Shown piece by piece: positions 8,991 to 17,115 of a DNA stretch of 64,000 nucleotides (positions within the stretch are counted from its first letter, which is position 1; the number at the start of each line of letters is the position of its first letter). The DNA is taken from positions 1,995,001 to 2,059,000 of the forward strand of contig NZ_CP045369.1 of NCBI RefSeq assembly GCF_009363535.1, in the 5' to 3' direction. A program made the translations under genes and the position numbers. This stretch comes from Microbulbifer sp. THAF38 (lineage in GTDB: Bacteria; Pseudomonadota; Gammaproteobacteria; Pseudomonadales; Cellvibrionaceae). Below the pieces are notes generated by a model, which did no database searches, was not told the origin of the DNA, and worked only from the letters and a program-made list of their open reading frames with translations.

Positions 8991-9667
8991 GCAAAACTTA
9001 CCCACGTTTAATAGACACCCTGTATTGTTAGATTTAGGCCTAACATGAGTTAGAGTATATGAACTTATAGATATAAAGTTTGCACAGAAGATAAGCCAAT
9101 AGATATTGGCCTTTGACATAGCTCTCGAGCTCCAATGACCTGAGTTGAGTATGAATATAAAGGATGAAGAGTATTACGATGCTATGTGAGCGGAGAGCGG
9201 AAATTCCTACCCAAGTTATTCAGGTATGGTTAATGGTATTGAGTCTCCCTTGAAATATCTGGCCTCTAGGTTTACGGCGAAAACTACTGGCTCAAGTCTC
9301 TCGTGAGTACTATAAGTACTCTTTAAACAGTCAAGCACAATCACTACTACTATTTATGCGCTGGCTGAATCTCGCGACCTGTAAAAGTTCTCCGCTATGA
9401 CCTAACACTGAACTACATTTTTCTAGCCTCTAGATCTAAAAACTCTTCAGTAGATCTTTATTCAACTCTATTAGATTTTCTGGCCATATTATCCATGCAT
9501 GTAGCTTTCAGGTAAGTATTCCAATACTATCTACTTGAGTTGGAAAGCAGTGAATAAAGCGACACTGGGATATCTACTAAATTTTCGAATTAGTCTGGGT
9601 GAAGTTAAGTGTGGAATTTTTGTATTGGCATCTTCTATCTAACCAATAGATTAACCGAGCTTATATT
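8991..9667. other. Apparently non-coding, decayed stretch after the integron
   Basis: No convincing intact gene occurs here. At 9027-9044 a GTTAGAT core is followed at once by GCCTAAC, the two integron core consensus forms back to back around the palindrome TTAGGCCTAA, but no attC arms surround them. A frame at 9151-9306 reads protein-like but has an in-frame stop. A 7-bp hairpin (GAGTACT / AGTACTC) lies at 9305-9321. The stretch may be the ruins of further cassettes. Confidence 0.5.
9151..9306 (+). pseudogene. Possible disrupted small gene with in-frame TGA
   Basis: From ATG 9151 the frame reads MNIKDEEYYDAM, then a TGA at 9187, then 38 further codons including YPSYSGMVNGIESPLKYLA before TGA 9304. 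The part after the stop looks like normal protein. It could be a cassette gene killed by a Trp-to-stop change, or chance. I do not recognise a family. Confidence 0.25.
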
Positions 9668-10771
9668 TTGATGTTTATATTCATAGTAATCTATAGCGTT
9701 GTAATGGCAATATTTACCCTGCTACCTACTTTAAGGTATGAGGCTTGGTATATACGCGGATTTGATTTTCCGAGATTGCAGTTCTCAATATTGTTAATTT
9801 TTCTTTTGATACTTCAATGTATTTTTCTTGATTTTAGTAGCCCCATGGCTTACGGCTTGGTTCTAGTTAGTCTTTTTTGCTTAGGATGTCAGTTGTGGCG
9901 GATAGTTCCTTACATGTTTCTTTTCCCAATTCAAGTGGGGCGTGTAAGTTCACGGGAAGGACATCTTGAGGATTACGATAACATTAGTATTTTGACTGCT
10001 AATGTACAAGGTTCAAATAGAAGAGCAGCAGACTTTTTAGATATCGTTAAGCGGTATAATCCGGACATTATACTCACGCTTGAGTCCAATAAATGGTGGC
10101 AGTCTCAGCTAGACACGTTAGAAGCAAGCTATCCATATACGATAAAGTGTCCTCTCGAAAATTTATATGGGATGCACGTTTATTCCAAGCTCCCTTTGTC
10201 GGATAGTCAAATACAATTTTTGGTTGAAGATAATGTGCCTTCTATGCACACTCTGGTTCAGACTCCTCAAGGCCATATGATTAATGCTCATTTTTTGCAT
10301 CCTGCCCCTCCAAGTCCAACTGAAAATGATACTTCTGAAGAGAGGGATGCGGAGCTCCTGGTTGTTGCAGAAAAAGTGAAGGACAAGACTTCGCCCATTA
10401 TCGTTGCAGGCGACTTTAATGATGTGACTTGGTCTCGTACTACACGACTATTCAGAAAAGTTAGTGGGCTGCTAGATCCACGTATTGGGCGAGGCCTGTT
10501 TAATACTTTTCATGCTAAATATTGGTTTATACGTTGGCCATTGGATCATTTGTTCCACAGTAAACACTTTAAACTACTAAGTATTCAGCGTTTACAGGAG
10601 TTTGGTTCTGACCATTTCCCTTTATTGATCCATTTGCAGATTCAGGCTCAAGTTGTAGCTGATGAAAGTACAGAATCATTGGCACCAAGAGAGGAGAGCG
10701 TAGCTCAAGAAAAGACCGCTCAGCAAAATGTTGATGTTAGTGATGTGGCTTCTTTGGGAAGTTCAAAGTAG
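9668..10771 (+). CDS. Membrane-anchored endonuclease/exonuclease/phosphatase (EEP) family protein
   Basis: A 367-residue protein with two or three N-terminal membrane helices (about residues 1-20, 38-55, 60-85) followed by an EEP hydrolase domain. Catalytic landmarks are the SILTANVQGSN strand, the metal ligand glutamate in DIILTLESN, INAHFLHP, VAGDFNDV and the final GSDHFPLL. EEP enzymes cleave phosphodiesters in nucleic acids, nucleotides or lipids; membrane-anchored members are common in marine gammaproteobacteria and their substrate is unknown. A charged tail of about 45 residues follows the domain. There is no attC after it, so it is probably not a cassette. Confidence 0.85.
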   Translation: MMFIFIVIYSVVMAIFTLLPTLRYEAWYIRGFDFPRLQFSILLIFLLILQCIFLDFSSPMAYGLVLVSLFCLGCQLWRIVPYMFLFPIQVGRVSSREGHLEDYDNISILTANVQGSNRRAADFLDIVKRYNPDIILTLESNKWWQSQLDTLEASYPYTIKCPLENLYGMHVYSKLPLSDSQIQFLVEDNVPSMHTLVQTPQGHMINAHFLHPAPPSPTENDTSEERDAELLVVAEKVKDKTSPIIVAGDFNDVTWSRTTRLFRKVSGLLDPRIGRGLFNTFHAKYWFIRWPLDHLFHSKHFKLLSIQRLQEFGSDHFPLLIHLQIQAQVVADESTESLAPREESVAQEKTAQQNVDVSDVASLGSSK

Positions 10772-10786
10772 TTGGTAGCGTTGCTC

Positions 10787-10810
10787 TAAGGCATATAGTG
10801 TTATGCCTTA
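10787..10810 (+). terminator. Probable terminator after the EEP gene
   Basis: An 8-bp stem TAAGGCAT / ATGCCTTA with an 8-base loop sits 16 bases after the stop and is followed by AGTTTTC. Confidence 0.55.
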
Positions 10811-11129
10811 AGTTTTCAGGTGTTAGTGATTAATTTATACTTTGACTAATGACTAAGTAATAGTTCGGCAATGACTTCTTTTTATATTGTGGGGTTGATT
10901 CGGGGGTAGAAATGCTCATTGAATCTTTTAAGGTCGTCAGGAGAGAATAGAGGGGGGGTGCGGGTTGGCAAAAATGGTAGGGCTAAATTTATTTAAATTA
11001 AACTTCGGTTAGATTGGGCAAGCGATTAAGGATCATTCACTTGCACATACATGCTGTCCGTTCTTACTGCTGATTTTTATTAAAAATCCGTTTCTTGTAG
11101 AAAATTGTGGGCTAAATATTTATAGAGTG
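10811..11129. other. AT-rich intergenic region, nothing recognised
   Basis: The convergent space between the EEP gene and the BON-domain gene. I see no open reading frame or RNA gene here. Confidence 0.5.
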
Positions 11130-11152
11130 GAGGGGCTGCTTTGCAGCCCCTC
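11130..11152 (-). terminator. Terminator of the BON-domain gene
   Basis: A perfect 10-bp stem GAGGGGCTGC / GCAGCCCCTC with a TTT loop lies 8 bases beyond the minus-strand gene's stop. The U-rich tail on the minus strand is poor, but the stem is strong. Confidence 0.6.
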
Positions 11153-11160
11153 AAGACTTA

Positions 11161-11715
11161 TTATCCGGTTACTTTTAGCTTGTTAACCACCTTTTGCACA
11201 TCGTCGGTATTCTCTGCGATGGCCTGCGCTAGGTCTTTCTGAGCGCTAGACTTGACGGAGCCTTTAAGGGTAATCGTGCCTTCTTGAGCAGACACATCAA
11301 TCTTAGTTCCGGAGACTTCTCGGTCAAGCAATAATCGTGTTTTTACAACGGTGGCAATCTTGGTGTCTGTATATTCCTTTGAGATGCTTTCTCCAAGGCT
11401 TTCTTTGTTGACGACAGTAAGTTTGTTATTAACTTTCTTGACGCCATCAATGCCAGTAATTAGTTCCTCTGCGAGACGTTTATCGATATTACTTTCCACC
11501 TCGCCTGTCAGCATAACTACACCATTATTGACATCAGTATCAATGGCAAAATTGTTTAGGTTCTCATTGAGTAATAGGATGGTCTCTGCTTTTCCGTCGA
11601 GCCATGCATCACTCATAGTTAAGCTTTTCTGATCTGATTTTTCCCCTGCCATAGCACCAGCTGAAAAGGATACTGCGATGATGGCGGCGCTAAGAGTGCT
11701 TTTCATAAGATTCAT
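11161..11715 (-). CDS. Two-BON-domain periplasmic protein (OsmY-like)
   Basis: A 184-residue protein with a signal peptide (cleavage near AGAMAGE, residue 23) and two BON domains (about 45-110 and 118-183). Each has the motif pattern V-x-L-x-G-x-V: NNGVVMLTGEVES and QEGTITLKGSVKS. BON proteins such as OsmY are periplasmic and respond to osmotic or envelope stress, probably by binding phospholipids. The first ATG is preceded by GGAG; an internal ATG three codons on is a weaker choice. It lies just downstream of an unknown helical protein gene on the same strand. Confidence 0.88.
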   Translation of the reverse strand: MNLMKSTLSAAIIAVSFSAGAMAGEKSDQKSLTMSDAWLDGKAETILLLNENLNNFAIDTDVNNGVVMLTGEVESNIDKRLAEELITGIDGVKKVNNKLTVVNKESLGESISKEYTDTKIATVVKTRLLLDREVSGTKIDVSAQEGTITLKGSVKSSAQKDLAQAIAENTDDVQKVVNKLKVTG

Positions 11716-11749
11716 AAATTACTCCATTCTTTGCTTGTGACACAGTAAC

Positions 11750-12259
11750 TCAAGCAGCTTTCATGCCAAGTTTTTCTGATGATGTTTTCATGCTTTTTTC
11801 TTGGTTAAGGGTAATAAGGTGTTTTTCCAGTTGTTCGATAGCTGTTTGTTGCTTTGCTGTTAGTGCGGAGAGCGCCATTCTCAGGTGGCTATCGCCTGTG
11901 GATTGGATAACTTTTAGCTGATGAAAACTCTGTAATTTTTCACATTCAATGAGTCTGTTAATTAGTCTTTTGGGAGGATGTTTTATGATTATGGCAATTG
12001 GTCGTCGTTCTATTATCCACTTTTTTATCGAAAGTGATGTGTTGAAGGAGGCTCCGTCAAGTAAATTTTTTACATTCTCATGTAAATCTTTCAAATTCTT
12101 GAAAGTCTCCCTAATGCTTGGATTTCCTATGTTACCTAGACCGGTTTTATAAAATAGCCTGGCATTTAAGCTTAGGTAGTAGATGGTGTTTATTTCATGC
12201 TCTATTGATTGTTGTGATAAGTTTGATGACGTTGATGGTTTCATTGGTAGATGTGACAT
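11750..12259 (-). CDS. Uncharacterised helical protein
   Basis: A 169-residue protein with no signal peptide or membrane segment. The sequence suggests a helical bundle, with helices around residues 15-70 and 105-150 (EIDxIYYLSLNAR-like start, then LINRLIECEKLQSFHQLK). It faintly recalls DUF2383/ferritin-like stress proteins found near BON-domain genes, but I cannot assign a family. It lies 34 bases upstream of the BON gene on the same strand, so the two may form a small stress operon. Confidence 0.6.
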   Translation of the reverse strand: MSHLPMKPSTSSNLSQQSIEHEINTIYYLSLNARLFYKTGLGNIGNPSIRETFKNLKDLHENVKNLLDGASFNTSLSIKKWIIERRPIAIIIKHPPKRLINRLIECEKLQSFHQLKVIQSTGDSHLRMALSALTAKQQTAIEQLEKHLITLNQEKSMKTSSEKLGMKAA

Positions 12260-12604
12260 TTTTTATCTCTATTAAATTCTGTGAGTTTGGGTAGGTTTAA
12301 GTGCCTACTATTGGGAATTTGTAAGTTGTTCATTGAGCTTCCTTTGAGGAAACTCAAGCTTTTATTCTATGTTGAGCGATGGGTGGTGATTTATAGCTGT
12401 AGGATGGTTTTATATCGGGGCAGTGTCGGTCAGAATTGGAGGCGCTGATTTCTTGAGTTCTGGGTGATTGCGGGCATGAAAAATATAGTATGAGTGTTTT
12501 GTTGTAATGTCTTAAATTTTAGTTCCGTATTCTATTGCTGTAGTTGGCTCCCGGATTCTTATTGAATGGAGCCTGCTTGAATTAAAATCTAATAATTAAT
12601 TGAT
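12260..12604. other. Intergenic region, nothing recognised
   Basis: AT-rich sequence upstream of the helical-protein gene. It should contain that gene's promoter, but I see no clear -10/-35 pair and no coding frame. Confidence 0.4.
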
Positions 12605-12638
12605 CTCTAGGGAAACGATCTGGGGCGTTTCCCTAGAG
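12605..12638 (-). terminator. Strong hairpin terminator after the small lipoprotein gene
   Basis: A perfect 13-bp stem CTCTAGGGAAACG / CGTTTCCCTAGAG with an 8-base loop lies 57 bases beyond the lipoprotein stop. It is flanked by AT-rich tracts on both sides, so it could work in either direction. Confidence 0.65.
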
Positions 12639-12694
12639 TAGATTTTTAGCAATATAAGGATGAGAAGGGTGTTTCATCTCCCCTTGCAAAACAA

Positions 12695-12892
12695 CTAGCA
12701 GTCGGTATCTTTTGCATTGCCCCCCTCTTTAACTTCTTCACAAGCATCTTCAATCTGATTGCCGGCTTGCTCAGCTTTGTTGTCGATTCGCTCTCCGAGG
12801 GTTTCAGCAGATTGCTCCTCACAGGCTGCGAGAGAGAAACTGAATACTGCTGCAAGTAGAACTAAACTGAGTTTCTTCATTGAATTGTTCAT
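12695..12892 (-). CDS. Small lipoprotein
   Basis: A 65-residue protein with a lipoprotein signal peptide: KKL, a hydrophobic stretch, and a lipobox ending LAAC (Cys24). The mature part is only about 40 residues, acidic, with two further cysteines (DACEEV and the final DTDC). The ATG is preceded by GGAG at a good distance. An overlapping reading frame on the same strand lacks these features. Function unknown; small lipoproteins of this kind are often envelope-stress proteins, which would suit the BON-gene neighbourhood. Confidence 0.7.
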   Translation of the reverse strand: MNNSMKKLSLVLLAAVFSFSLAACEEQSAETLGERIDNKAEQAGNQIEDACEEVKEGGNAKDTDC

Positions 12893-13189
12893 GGGGCTCT
12901 CCTTTGGTCGAATTTTGGATCACTAAACTCTTTGCTAAAACTTGCTAGACAAAAAGTGTTTATTTCAATAATCCAGATAACTGTATCTGTAATAAAGCAA
13001 GAGCTATGCCAATTTGTTATTTTCAGTTTTTACAGGGTGAAAGGCTATTTTTACTGTTGGTAGGGATGGAGGCGTGAAAATATTTCAAGGGTCTATGTAA
13101 TATCTTCACTTACTGCTCCTAGCTGTAAGGAAAGCTATCAAGCATTTTATTGTGAGACGGAAGAGATAATAGAGGTGAATCGAAGTAGA
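12893..13189. other. Intergenic region, nothing recognised
   Basis: AT-rich sequence between the small lipoprotein gene and the trmA terminator. No gene is seen; the lipoprotein promoter should be at its left end. Confidence 0.4.
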
Positions 13190-13218
13190 CTTGGGGGCGA
13201 CACAGTGATGCCCCCAAG
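13190..13218 (-). terminator. Probable terminator after trmA
   Basis: A 9-bp perfect stem CTTGGGGGC / GCCCCCAAG with an 11-base loop lies 19 bases beyond the trmA stop. The minus-strand tail (TCTACTTC) is only weakly U-rich. Confidence 0.5.
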
Positions 13219-13236
13219 AATAAGCCCAACAGGGTT

Positions 13237-14325
13237 TTATTTACGAACCAGCATGAGGCCGGTTTCTGTGTGGTCTGTGTAGGGGAATTGATCGAATAGG
13301 GCAAAGCGCTCTATACGATGGGTTTTGCTTAAAAGCTTGAGGTTTTCCAGTTGGGTTTCCGGATTGCAGGAGATATACAAAATACGAGGAAAGCGCGCAA
13401 CCATCGCACAGGTATCCTCATCCAGTCCTGCCCGGGGTGGATCTACCAATACAGTGTCAAAATTGTAGTCAGCTAGATCTATGTGAGAGAGGCGGCGAAA
13501 TGGGCGAACCTTGTCTATAGCTTGGGTAAATTCCTCACTGGATAGACGCACGATATCCAGGTTGGTGACGCCATTGGCTTGAATATTTTCCTGGGCAGAA
13601 TTGACCGAAACCTTGGAGATTTCTGTGGCCAGTACCTTCTCAAAATTTTCACTGAGCGGAATGGTGAAGTTGCCGTTTCCGCAGTAGAGTTCAAGCAGGT
13701 CGGTGGAGTTTTGCCCGCAAGCATTCTTCGCCCAATGGATCATGGAACGACAAATGTGCCCATTGGGTTGGGTAAAGCTGCCTTCTACTTGTTTGTACTG
13801 ATACTTCTTGCCATCGATATCCAGTTGCTCGGTGACGAAGTCCCGCTCTAATACGACTTTCTGCTTGCGTGAGCGGCCTAGTATGGGAAAGCCCAGTTTT
13901 TCCTGTAGGGCTGTGGCTTCTTGCTCCCAGATTTCATCCAGCTTTTTGTGATAGATGAGTGTAATGAGCGCGTCACCACTCAATGTGGTGAGGAATTCGG
14001 CGGAGAACAGGCGTTTGCGCAGCACCTCGCTGCTGTTAACAGCCTCCAGTACCTTGGGCATCAGCTGATTCATCAGCTCTGAACCCACGGTGAATGTATC
14101 GATGATAAAAGGCTTCTTGTATTCGCCTTGGCGATACATAGCGTAATGGGCTACGCCGCCTTCATGCCAAACCTTGAACTCGGCGCGAAGCCGGTAGTGG
14201 ATGGGCGGCGATGGAAACAGCTCGGGTTCCAGGTCGGTGAATTCCCGATAGGCCTCGGCCAAGCGCTTGGCCTTTTGATGGAGCTGTTGTTGATAGTCGT
14301 CGGTGTTAACGCGGTGCAGTGCCAT
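13237..14325 (-). CDS. trmA: tRNA (uracil-5-)-methyltransferase TrmA
   Basis: TrmA makes ribothymidine at position 54 in the T-loop of tRNAs, using S-adenosylmethionine. The product is 362 residues from the ATG at 14325, close to E. coli TrmA. It shows the N-terminal HYRLRAEFKVWHEGG segment, the SAM-binding DLLELYCGNGNFTIPL, DTVLVDPPRAGLDE, and the nucleophile loop YISCNPETQ, ending in HTETGLMLVRK with the general-base glutamate. A longer frame begins seven codons upstream (14346), but family alignment favours the later ATG. No strong ribosome site is visible for either. It diverges from the YjbQ gene. Confidence 0.95.
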   Translation of the reverse strand: MALHRVNTDDYQQQLHQKAKRLAEAYREFTDLEPELFPSPPIHYRLRAEFKVWHEGGVAHYAMYRQGEYKKPFIIDTFTVGSELMNQLMPKVLEAVNSSEVLRKRLFSAEFLTTLSGDALITLIYHKKLDEIWEQEATALQEKLGFPILGRSRKQKVVLERDFVTEQLDIDGKKYQYKQVEGSFTQPNGHICRSMIHWAKNACGQNSTDLLELYCGNGNFTIPLSENFEKVLATEISKVSVNSAQENIQANGVTNLDIVRLSSEEFTQAIDKVRPFRRLSHIDLADYNFDTVLVDPPRAGLDEDTCAMVARFPRILYISCNPETQLENLKLLSKTHRIERFALFDQFPYTDHTETGLMLVRK

Positions 14326-14380
14326 ATTAGAATACGGTAGTCTCATTGGTAGAGCGGGCGCGAATTATATAGGAATCCGT

Positions 14381-14785
14381 ATGGCAATAGGTGAGATTGC
14401 AATAAGAGTGTCGGGGCAGGGGCTTCAGGAGTTTACTGGTCAGGTGGCTGATTGGGTTTCCAGGCAGAATGTGGGGGAGGGGCTTTGTACGCTATTTATT
14501 CAACATACCTCGGCGAGTCTGTTGATTCAGGAGAACGCAGACCCCAGCGCGCGCAGGGATCTGGAGCACTGGCTCAATCGGTTGGTGCCAGAGGATGACC
14601 CCCTTTACACCCATACTCTCGAGGGACCGGATGATATGCCGGCCCATATCAAGGCAGCTCTAACAGCCACTAGTCTTTCCATCCCCGTGCTGAATGGGCG
14701 ACTTATGCTGGGCACTTGGCAGGGGGTCTACTTGTGGGAGCACCGCCACCATCACGGCGAGCGCAGAGTCATTCTGCATATCTAA
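14381..14785 (+). CDS. YjbQ/UPF0047 family protein
   Basis: A 134-residue protein of the YjbQ (UPF0047) family, which forms trimers and has been reported to have a weak thiamine-phosphate synthase activity. Diagnostic parts are CTLFIQHTSASLLIQENADP and the C-terminal GTWQGVYLWEHRHHHGERRV with conserved histidines likely to bind metal or phosphate. The ATG at 14381 is chosen because AGGA precedes it and the family starts there; a longer frame from 14303 overlaps the trmA start region on the other strand. Confidence 0.92.
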   Translation: MAIGEIAIRVSGQGLQEFTGQVADWVSRQNVGEGLCTLFIQHTSASLLIQENADPSARRDLEHWLNRLVPEDDPLYTHTLEGPDDMPAHIKAALTATSLSIPVLNGRLMLGTWQGVYLWEHRHHHGERRVILHI

Positions 14786-14794
14786 GCGCCCATC

Positions 14795-15130
14795 CTAGAG
14801 ACAGTTGGTGGGTTTGGGCAGCCCGGCGATCTTACTGGCAATCTTGGCGGGGCTGGGGGGGAATAGCTGCATTAGGTAGATGCTGCGCCCTTTCTCCGGG
14901 CCCAGACGTTGACCGATAAACTTTACTAACGGACGCATGGCGGGAGAGAGCTCGAATTGGCGGTAGAATTCCTGCAGTAGCTCAATCACTTCCCAGTGTG
15001 CACTCGAGAGCTCTATCTCCTCGGTTCGAGCCAGCTCTTCGGCGACATCGCGGTTCCAGTCATTTAAGTTGCGCAGGTAGCCCTCTTTGTCTAACGGGAT
15101 TTCCTGGCCATTTACATTCAGGTTGCTCAT
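14795..15130 (-). CDS. tusE: TusE/DsrC-family sulfur relay protein
   Basis: TusE accepts persulfide sulfur from TusBCD and passes it to MnmA for 2-thiouridine in tRNA. The 111-residue protein contains LNDWNRDVAEELA, LSSAHWEVIELLQEFY and the mobile C-terminal arm GLPKPTNCL with the conserved penultimate cysteine. The ATG at 15130 gives the usual start (MSNLNVNGQEI); a frame opening seven codons earlier reads into tusB. It is the last gene of the tusDCB-E group, separated from tusB by 8 bases. Confidence 0.93.
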   Translation of the reverse strand: MSNLNVNGQEIPLDKEGYLRNLNDWNRDVAEELARTEEIELSSAHWEVIELLQEFYRQFELSPAMRPLVKFIGQRLGPEKGRSIYLMQLFPPSPAKIASKIAGLPKPTNCL

Positions 15131-15138
15131 TGTTCGTA

Positions 15139-15429
15139 TCACCGGAACCAACTGACGATGGGATTATGCTCGGTGCATAGCTGCACCCAGCGGGTGTCGT
15201 CGATCATCTCTACCGAGTCAGATGCCGAGCTAGTCTGCAATCCGCGGGCTTGGCTATCGGCTGATAGGCAGTAGATCTTTGTTTTATGTAGACTCTGAAG
15301 GGCTTGGTGCTGTAGGGCGTAGACCCCGTCTTCGATCAAGAGCAGGGCATCGCCCTCGGCAAGGCTCTGCAGGCAATCGTGGAGGGCCTGGCAGCTAAAG
15401 GGAGATTTACTGACAACATGTAAGGTCAT
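15139..15429 (-). CDS. tusB: TusB, sulfur relay subunit
   Basis: A 96-residue subunit of the TusBCD heterohexamer. The start MTLHVVSKSPF and the pattern ALLLIEDGVYAL fit TusB/DsrH. It lies one base after the tusC stop and 8 bases before tusE, in the canonical order. TusB itself is structural; the active persulfide is on TusD. Confidence 0.9.
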   Translation of the reverse strand: MTLHVVSKSPFSCQALHDCLQSLAEGDALLLIEDGVYALQHQALQSLHKTKIYCLSADSQARGLQTSSASDSVEMIDDTRWVQLCTEHNPIVSWFR

Positions 15430-15430
15430 A

Positions 15431-15793
15431 TTAAAAGCTCAACACACACTGATAAGGAGCGATCAACTCTCCGGGGTTGCCCACCAGGGTCACTTCCGCG
15501 CCTGGTATTTGAATTAGATCAGGGCCAATACCTCTCTCCTCCAGGCTGCGTTGACAGACATAGAGTTGCTCGACGCCAAACATGGGGAGTGCCATGAGAT
15601 TACGACGCAGGCTTTTTTGTTCTATGGCCTCTGGGGCTTGGTTGTCCAGCAGTTGAAATATGCCATCGCCCAGGAAGAGCAAGTCAATTTCCTGCTCCAT
15701 AGCTGCGGAGGCGAGGACGGCTTCAATGCCCTCTCTGGCTAGGGCACTGCCGTAAGGAGCAGCTCGGCATAGGGCCAGGGTTTGATTGCTCAT
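15431..15793 (-). CDS. tusC: TusC, sulfur relay subunit
   Basis: A 120-residue DsrF-like subunit. It shows the APYGSALAREGIEAVLASAA start and LLFLGDGIFQLL core typical of TusC. The ATG has a perfect GGAGG upstream. It follows tusD by two bases, so the three subunits are cotranslated. Confidence 0.92.
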   Translation of the reverse strand: MSNQTLALCRAAPYGSALAREGIEAVLASAAMEQEIDLLFLGDGIFQLLDNQAPEAIEQKSLRRNLMALPMFGVEQLYVCQRSLEERGIGPDLIQIPGAEVTLVGNPGELIAPYQCVLSF

Positions 15794-15795
15794 TG

Positions 15796-16188
15796 TTAGC
15801 CTCCAAAAGTGATCAGGCGCTCAGAGTTGGCCACAGCATCGGTGAGCTGACCGAGGCCGGCCAGTTCGAAGCCTTCTGCGAGATTGGCCGCGGGCTTTTC
15901 CAAGCGCTGAGCCTCCCGCTGGCTTAATACACCGCGCCTCTGTGCGGCGGCAATGCAGATAACTAAATCCAGGTTGTGCTTCTGCTGAAGCGTCTGCCAT
16001 TCACGGATCAAGTCGGCCTCGTCTTGGGGGGGGGCGGCAATCATGTTGCCGTTTTGTACGCCATCACAGTAGAAAAATATCCGGTAGATTTCATGTCCCT
16101 CAGCCAGTAACACTTTGGCAAAACGCAATGCACTGGCGGCGGATTGGGAGGCGTGAGGAGCGGAGTATATTGCCAGGGAAAACTTCAT
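15796..16188 (-). CDS. tusD: TusD, sulfurtransferase subunit
   Basis: TusD receives sulfur from TusA on a conserved cysteine, which here lies in LVICIAAAQRRGVL. The 130-residue product starts MKFSLAIYSAPH, the usual TusD N-terminus, and contains FYCDGVQNGN. A longer frame starts 13 codons upstream but runs into the yccA terminator hairpin, so the ATG at 16188 is preferred, although its ribosome site is poor. It is the first tus gene. Confidence 0.93.
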   Translation of the reverse strand: MKFSLAIYSAPHASQSAASALRFAKVLLAEGHEIYRIFFYCDGVQNGNMIAAPPQDEADLIREWQTLQQKHNLDLVICIAAAQRRGVLSQREAQRLEKPAANLAEGFELAGLGQLTDAVANSERLITFGG

Positions 16189-16205
16189 AGGGGGCCAAAT
16201 AGTAA

Positions 16206-16228
16206 AATGCCCCGCAGAGCGGGGCATT
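16206..16228 (-). terminator. Terminator between yccA and tusD
   Basis: A perfect 10-bp GC-rich stem AATGCCCCGC / GCGGGGCATT with a 3-base loop, followed on the minus strand by TTTTACTATTT. It lies 25 bases beyond the yccA stop and 18 bases upstream of the tusD ATG, so it could separate the two or set the ratio of read-through. Confidence 0.8.
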
Positions 16229-16253
16229 GGGACTTGCTCAGCAGTGCTGGTGC

Positions 16254-16937
16254 TTAGTCATCAGAGGATGCGAATCCAAGGATGTGCAGCAGGCTGGTGA
16301 ACAGGTTAAAGATATTCAGGTACAGGGAAGCGGTGGCCATCAGGTAGTTAGTCTCACCGCCGTTGATGATGCGACTGGTGTCATACAGGATGAAACCTGA
16401 CATCAACAGGGCAACAACACCACTCAGGGCAACGCTGACCAGAGGCATATGAATGCCGAAGAAGCCCGCGATGATGACTGCCAGGAAACACACCAGGACA
16501 GCGATCAGGCCGACGGCCAGGAAACCACCCATAAAGCTGAAGTCTTTGCGAGTAGTCAGTACATAAGCAGACAGAGCAAAGAAAATCAGGGCAGTGGTAC
16601 CCAGAGCTTGCATGACGATCTGGCCGCCGCCAGCGAGGCCCAGGTAGTGGTTGAGCAATGGGCCGATGGACGCGCCCAGAAGACCGGTGAATGCGAACAC
16701 AACACCTACACCGGCGCTAGAGTTGGCGGTGCGCGGCAGTACGAACCAGATCAGGGCCAGGGCTCCCAGGGAGCAGATCAGGCTCATGCCTCGGCCCATA
16801 CCGACGGCCATGGAAATACCGGCTGTGACGGCACTAAAAAGTACGGTCATGGCCAGTAGGGCATAGGTATTGCGCAACACCTTCGCCGATTCCGAGCGGT
16901 CCAGTGCGCGGGTATTTGTATAAGCTTGCGGTTGCAT
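16254..16937 (-). CDS. yccA: Bax inhibitor-1 / YccA family membrane protein
   Basis: A 227-residue protein with seven predicted membrane helices and the BI-1 family signature in the C-terminal half (LMSGFILYDTSRIINGGETNY, then ATASLYLNIFNLF). E. coli YccA binds and modulates the membrane protease FtsH. It sits directly upstream of tusDCB, a neighbourhood also seen in E. coli and Pseudomonas. Length and topology are normal. Confidence 0.93.
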   Translation of the reverse strand: MQPQAYTNTRALDRSESAKVLRNTYALLAMTVLFSAVTAGISMAVGMGRGMSLICSLGALALIWFVLPRTANSSAGVGVVFAFTGLLGASIGPLLNHYLGLAGGGQIVMQALGTTALIFFALSAYVLTTRKDFSFMGGFLAVGLIAVLVCFLAVIIAGFFGIHMPLVSVALSGVVALLMSGFILYDTSRIINGGETNYLMATASLYLNIFNLFTSLLHILGFASSDD

Positions 16938-17115
16938 TTAGCGACTCCTGCTATTTAATCGATACCGGAATCATATAGCTCGCGGTGGGGACCATCAAGT
17001 CGGTAAATCCCTTTTAAGCGCTGGCTATAAATCGAGATGAATTCGAAAAACCGTAGTTTTATTAGGGGTTTAGTCGAATCTTCTCCTGCTAATAATGAGG
17101 GCCTCAGGGGATTTT

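Noticed and set aside
9027..9044. GTTAGAT followed by GCCTAAC as a second attC site
   Set aside because: The core consensus forms are present, but they face each other around a short palindrome and there are no longer complementary arms on either side.
9401..9545. A possible attC starting at ACCTAAC
   Set aside because: The only nearby GTT core (GTTGGAA) does not match the consensus, and the would-be arms do not pair convincingly.
12646..12855. A 69-residue gene overlapping the small lipoprotein
   Set aside because: It is the wrong frame: the overlapping frame has a clear lipoprotein signal and ribosome site.
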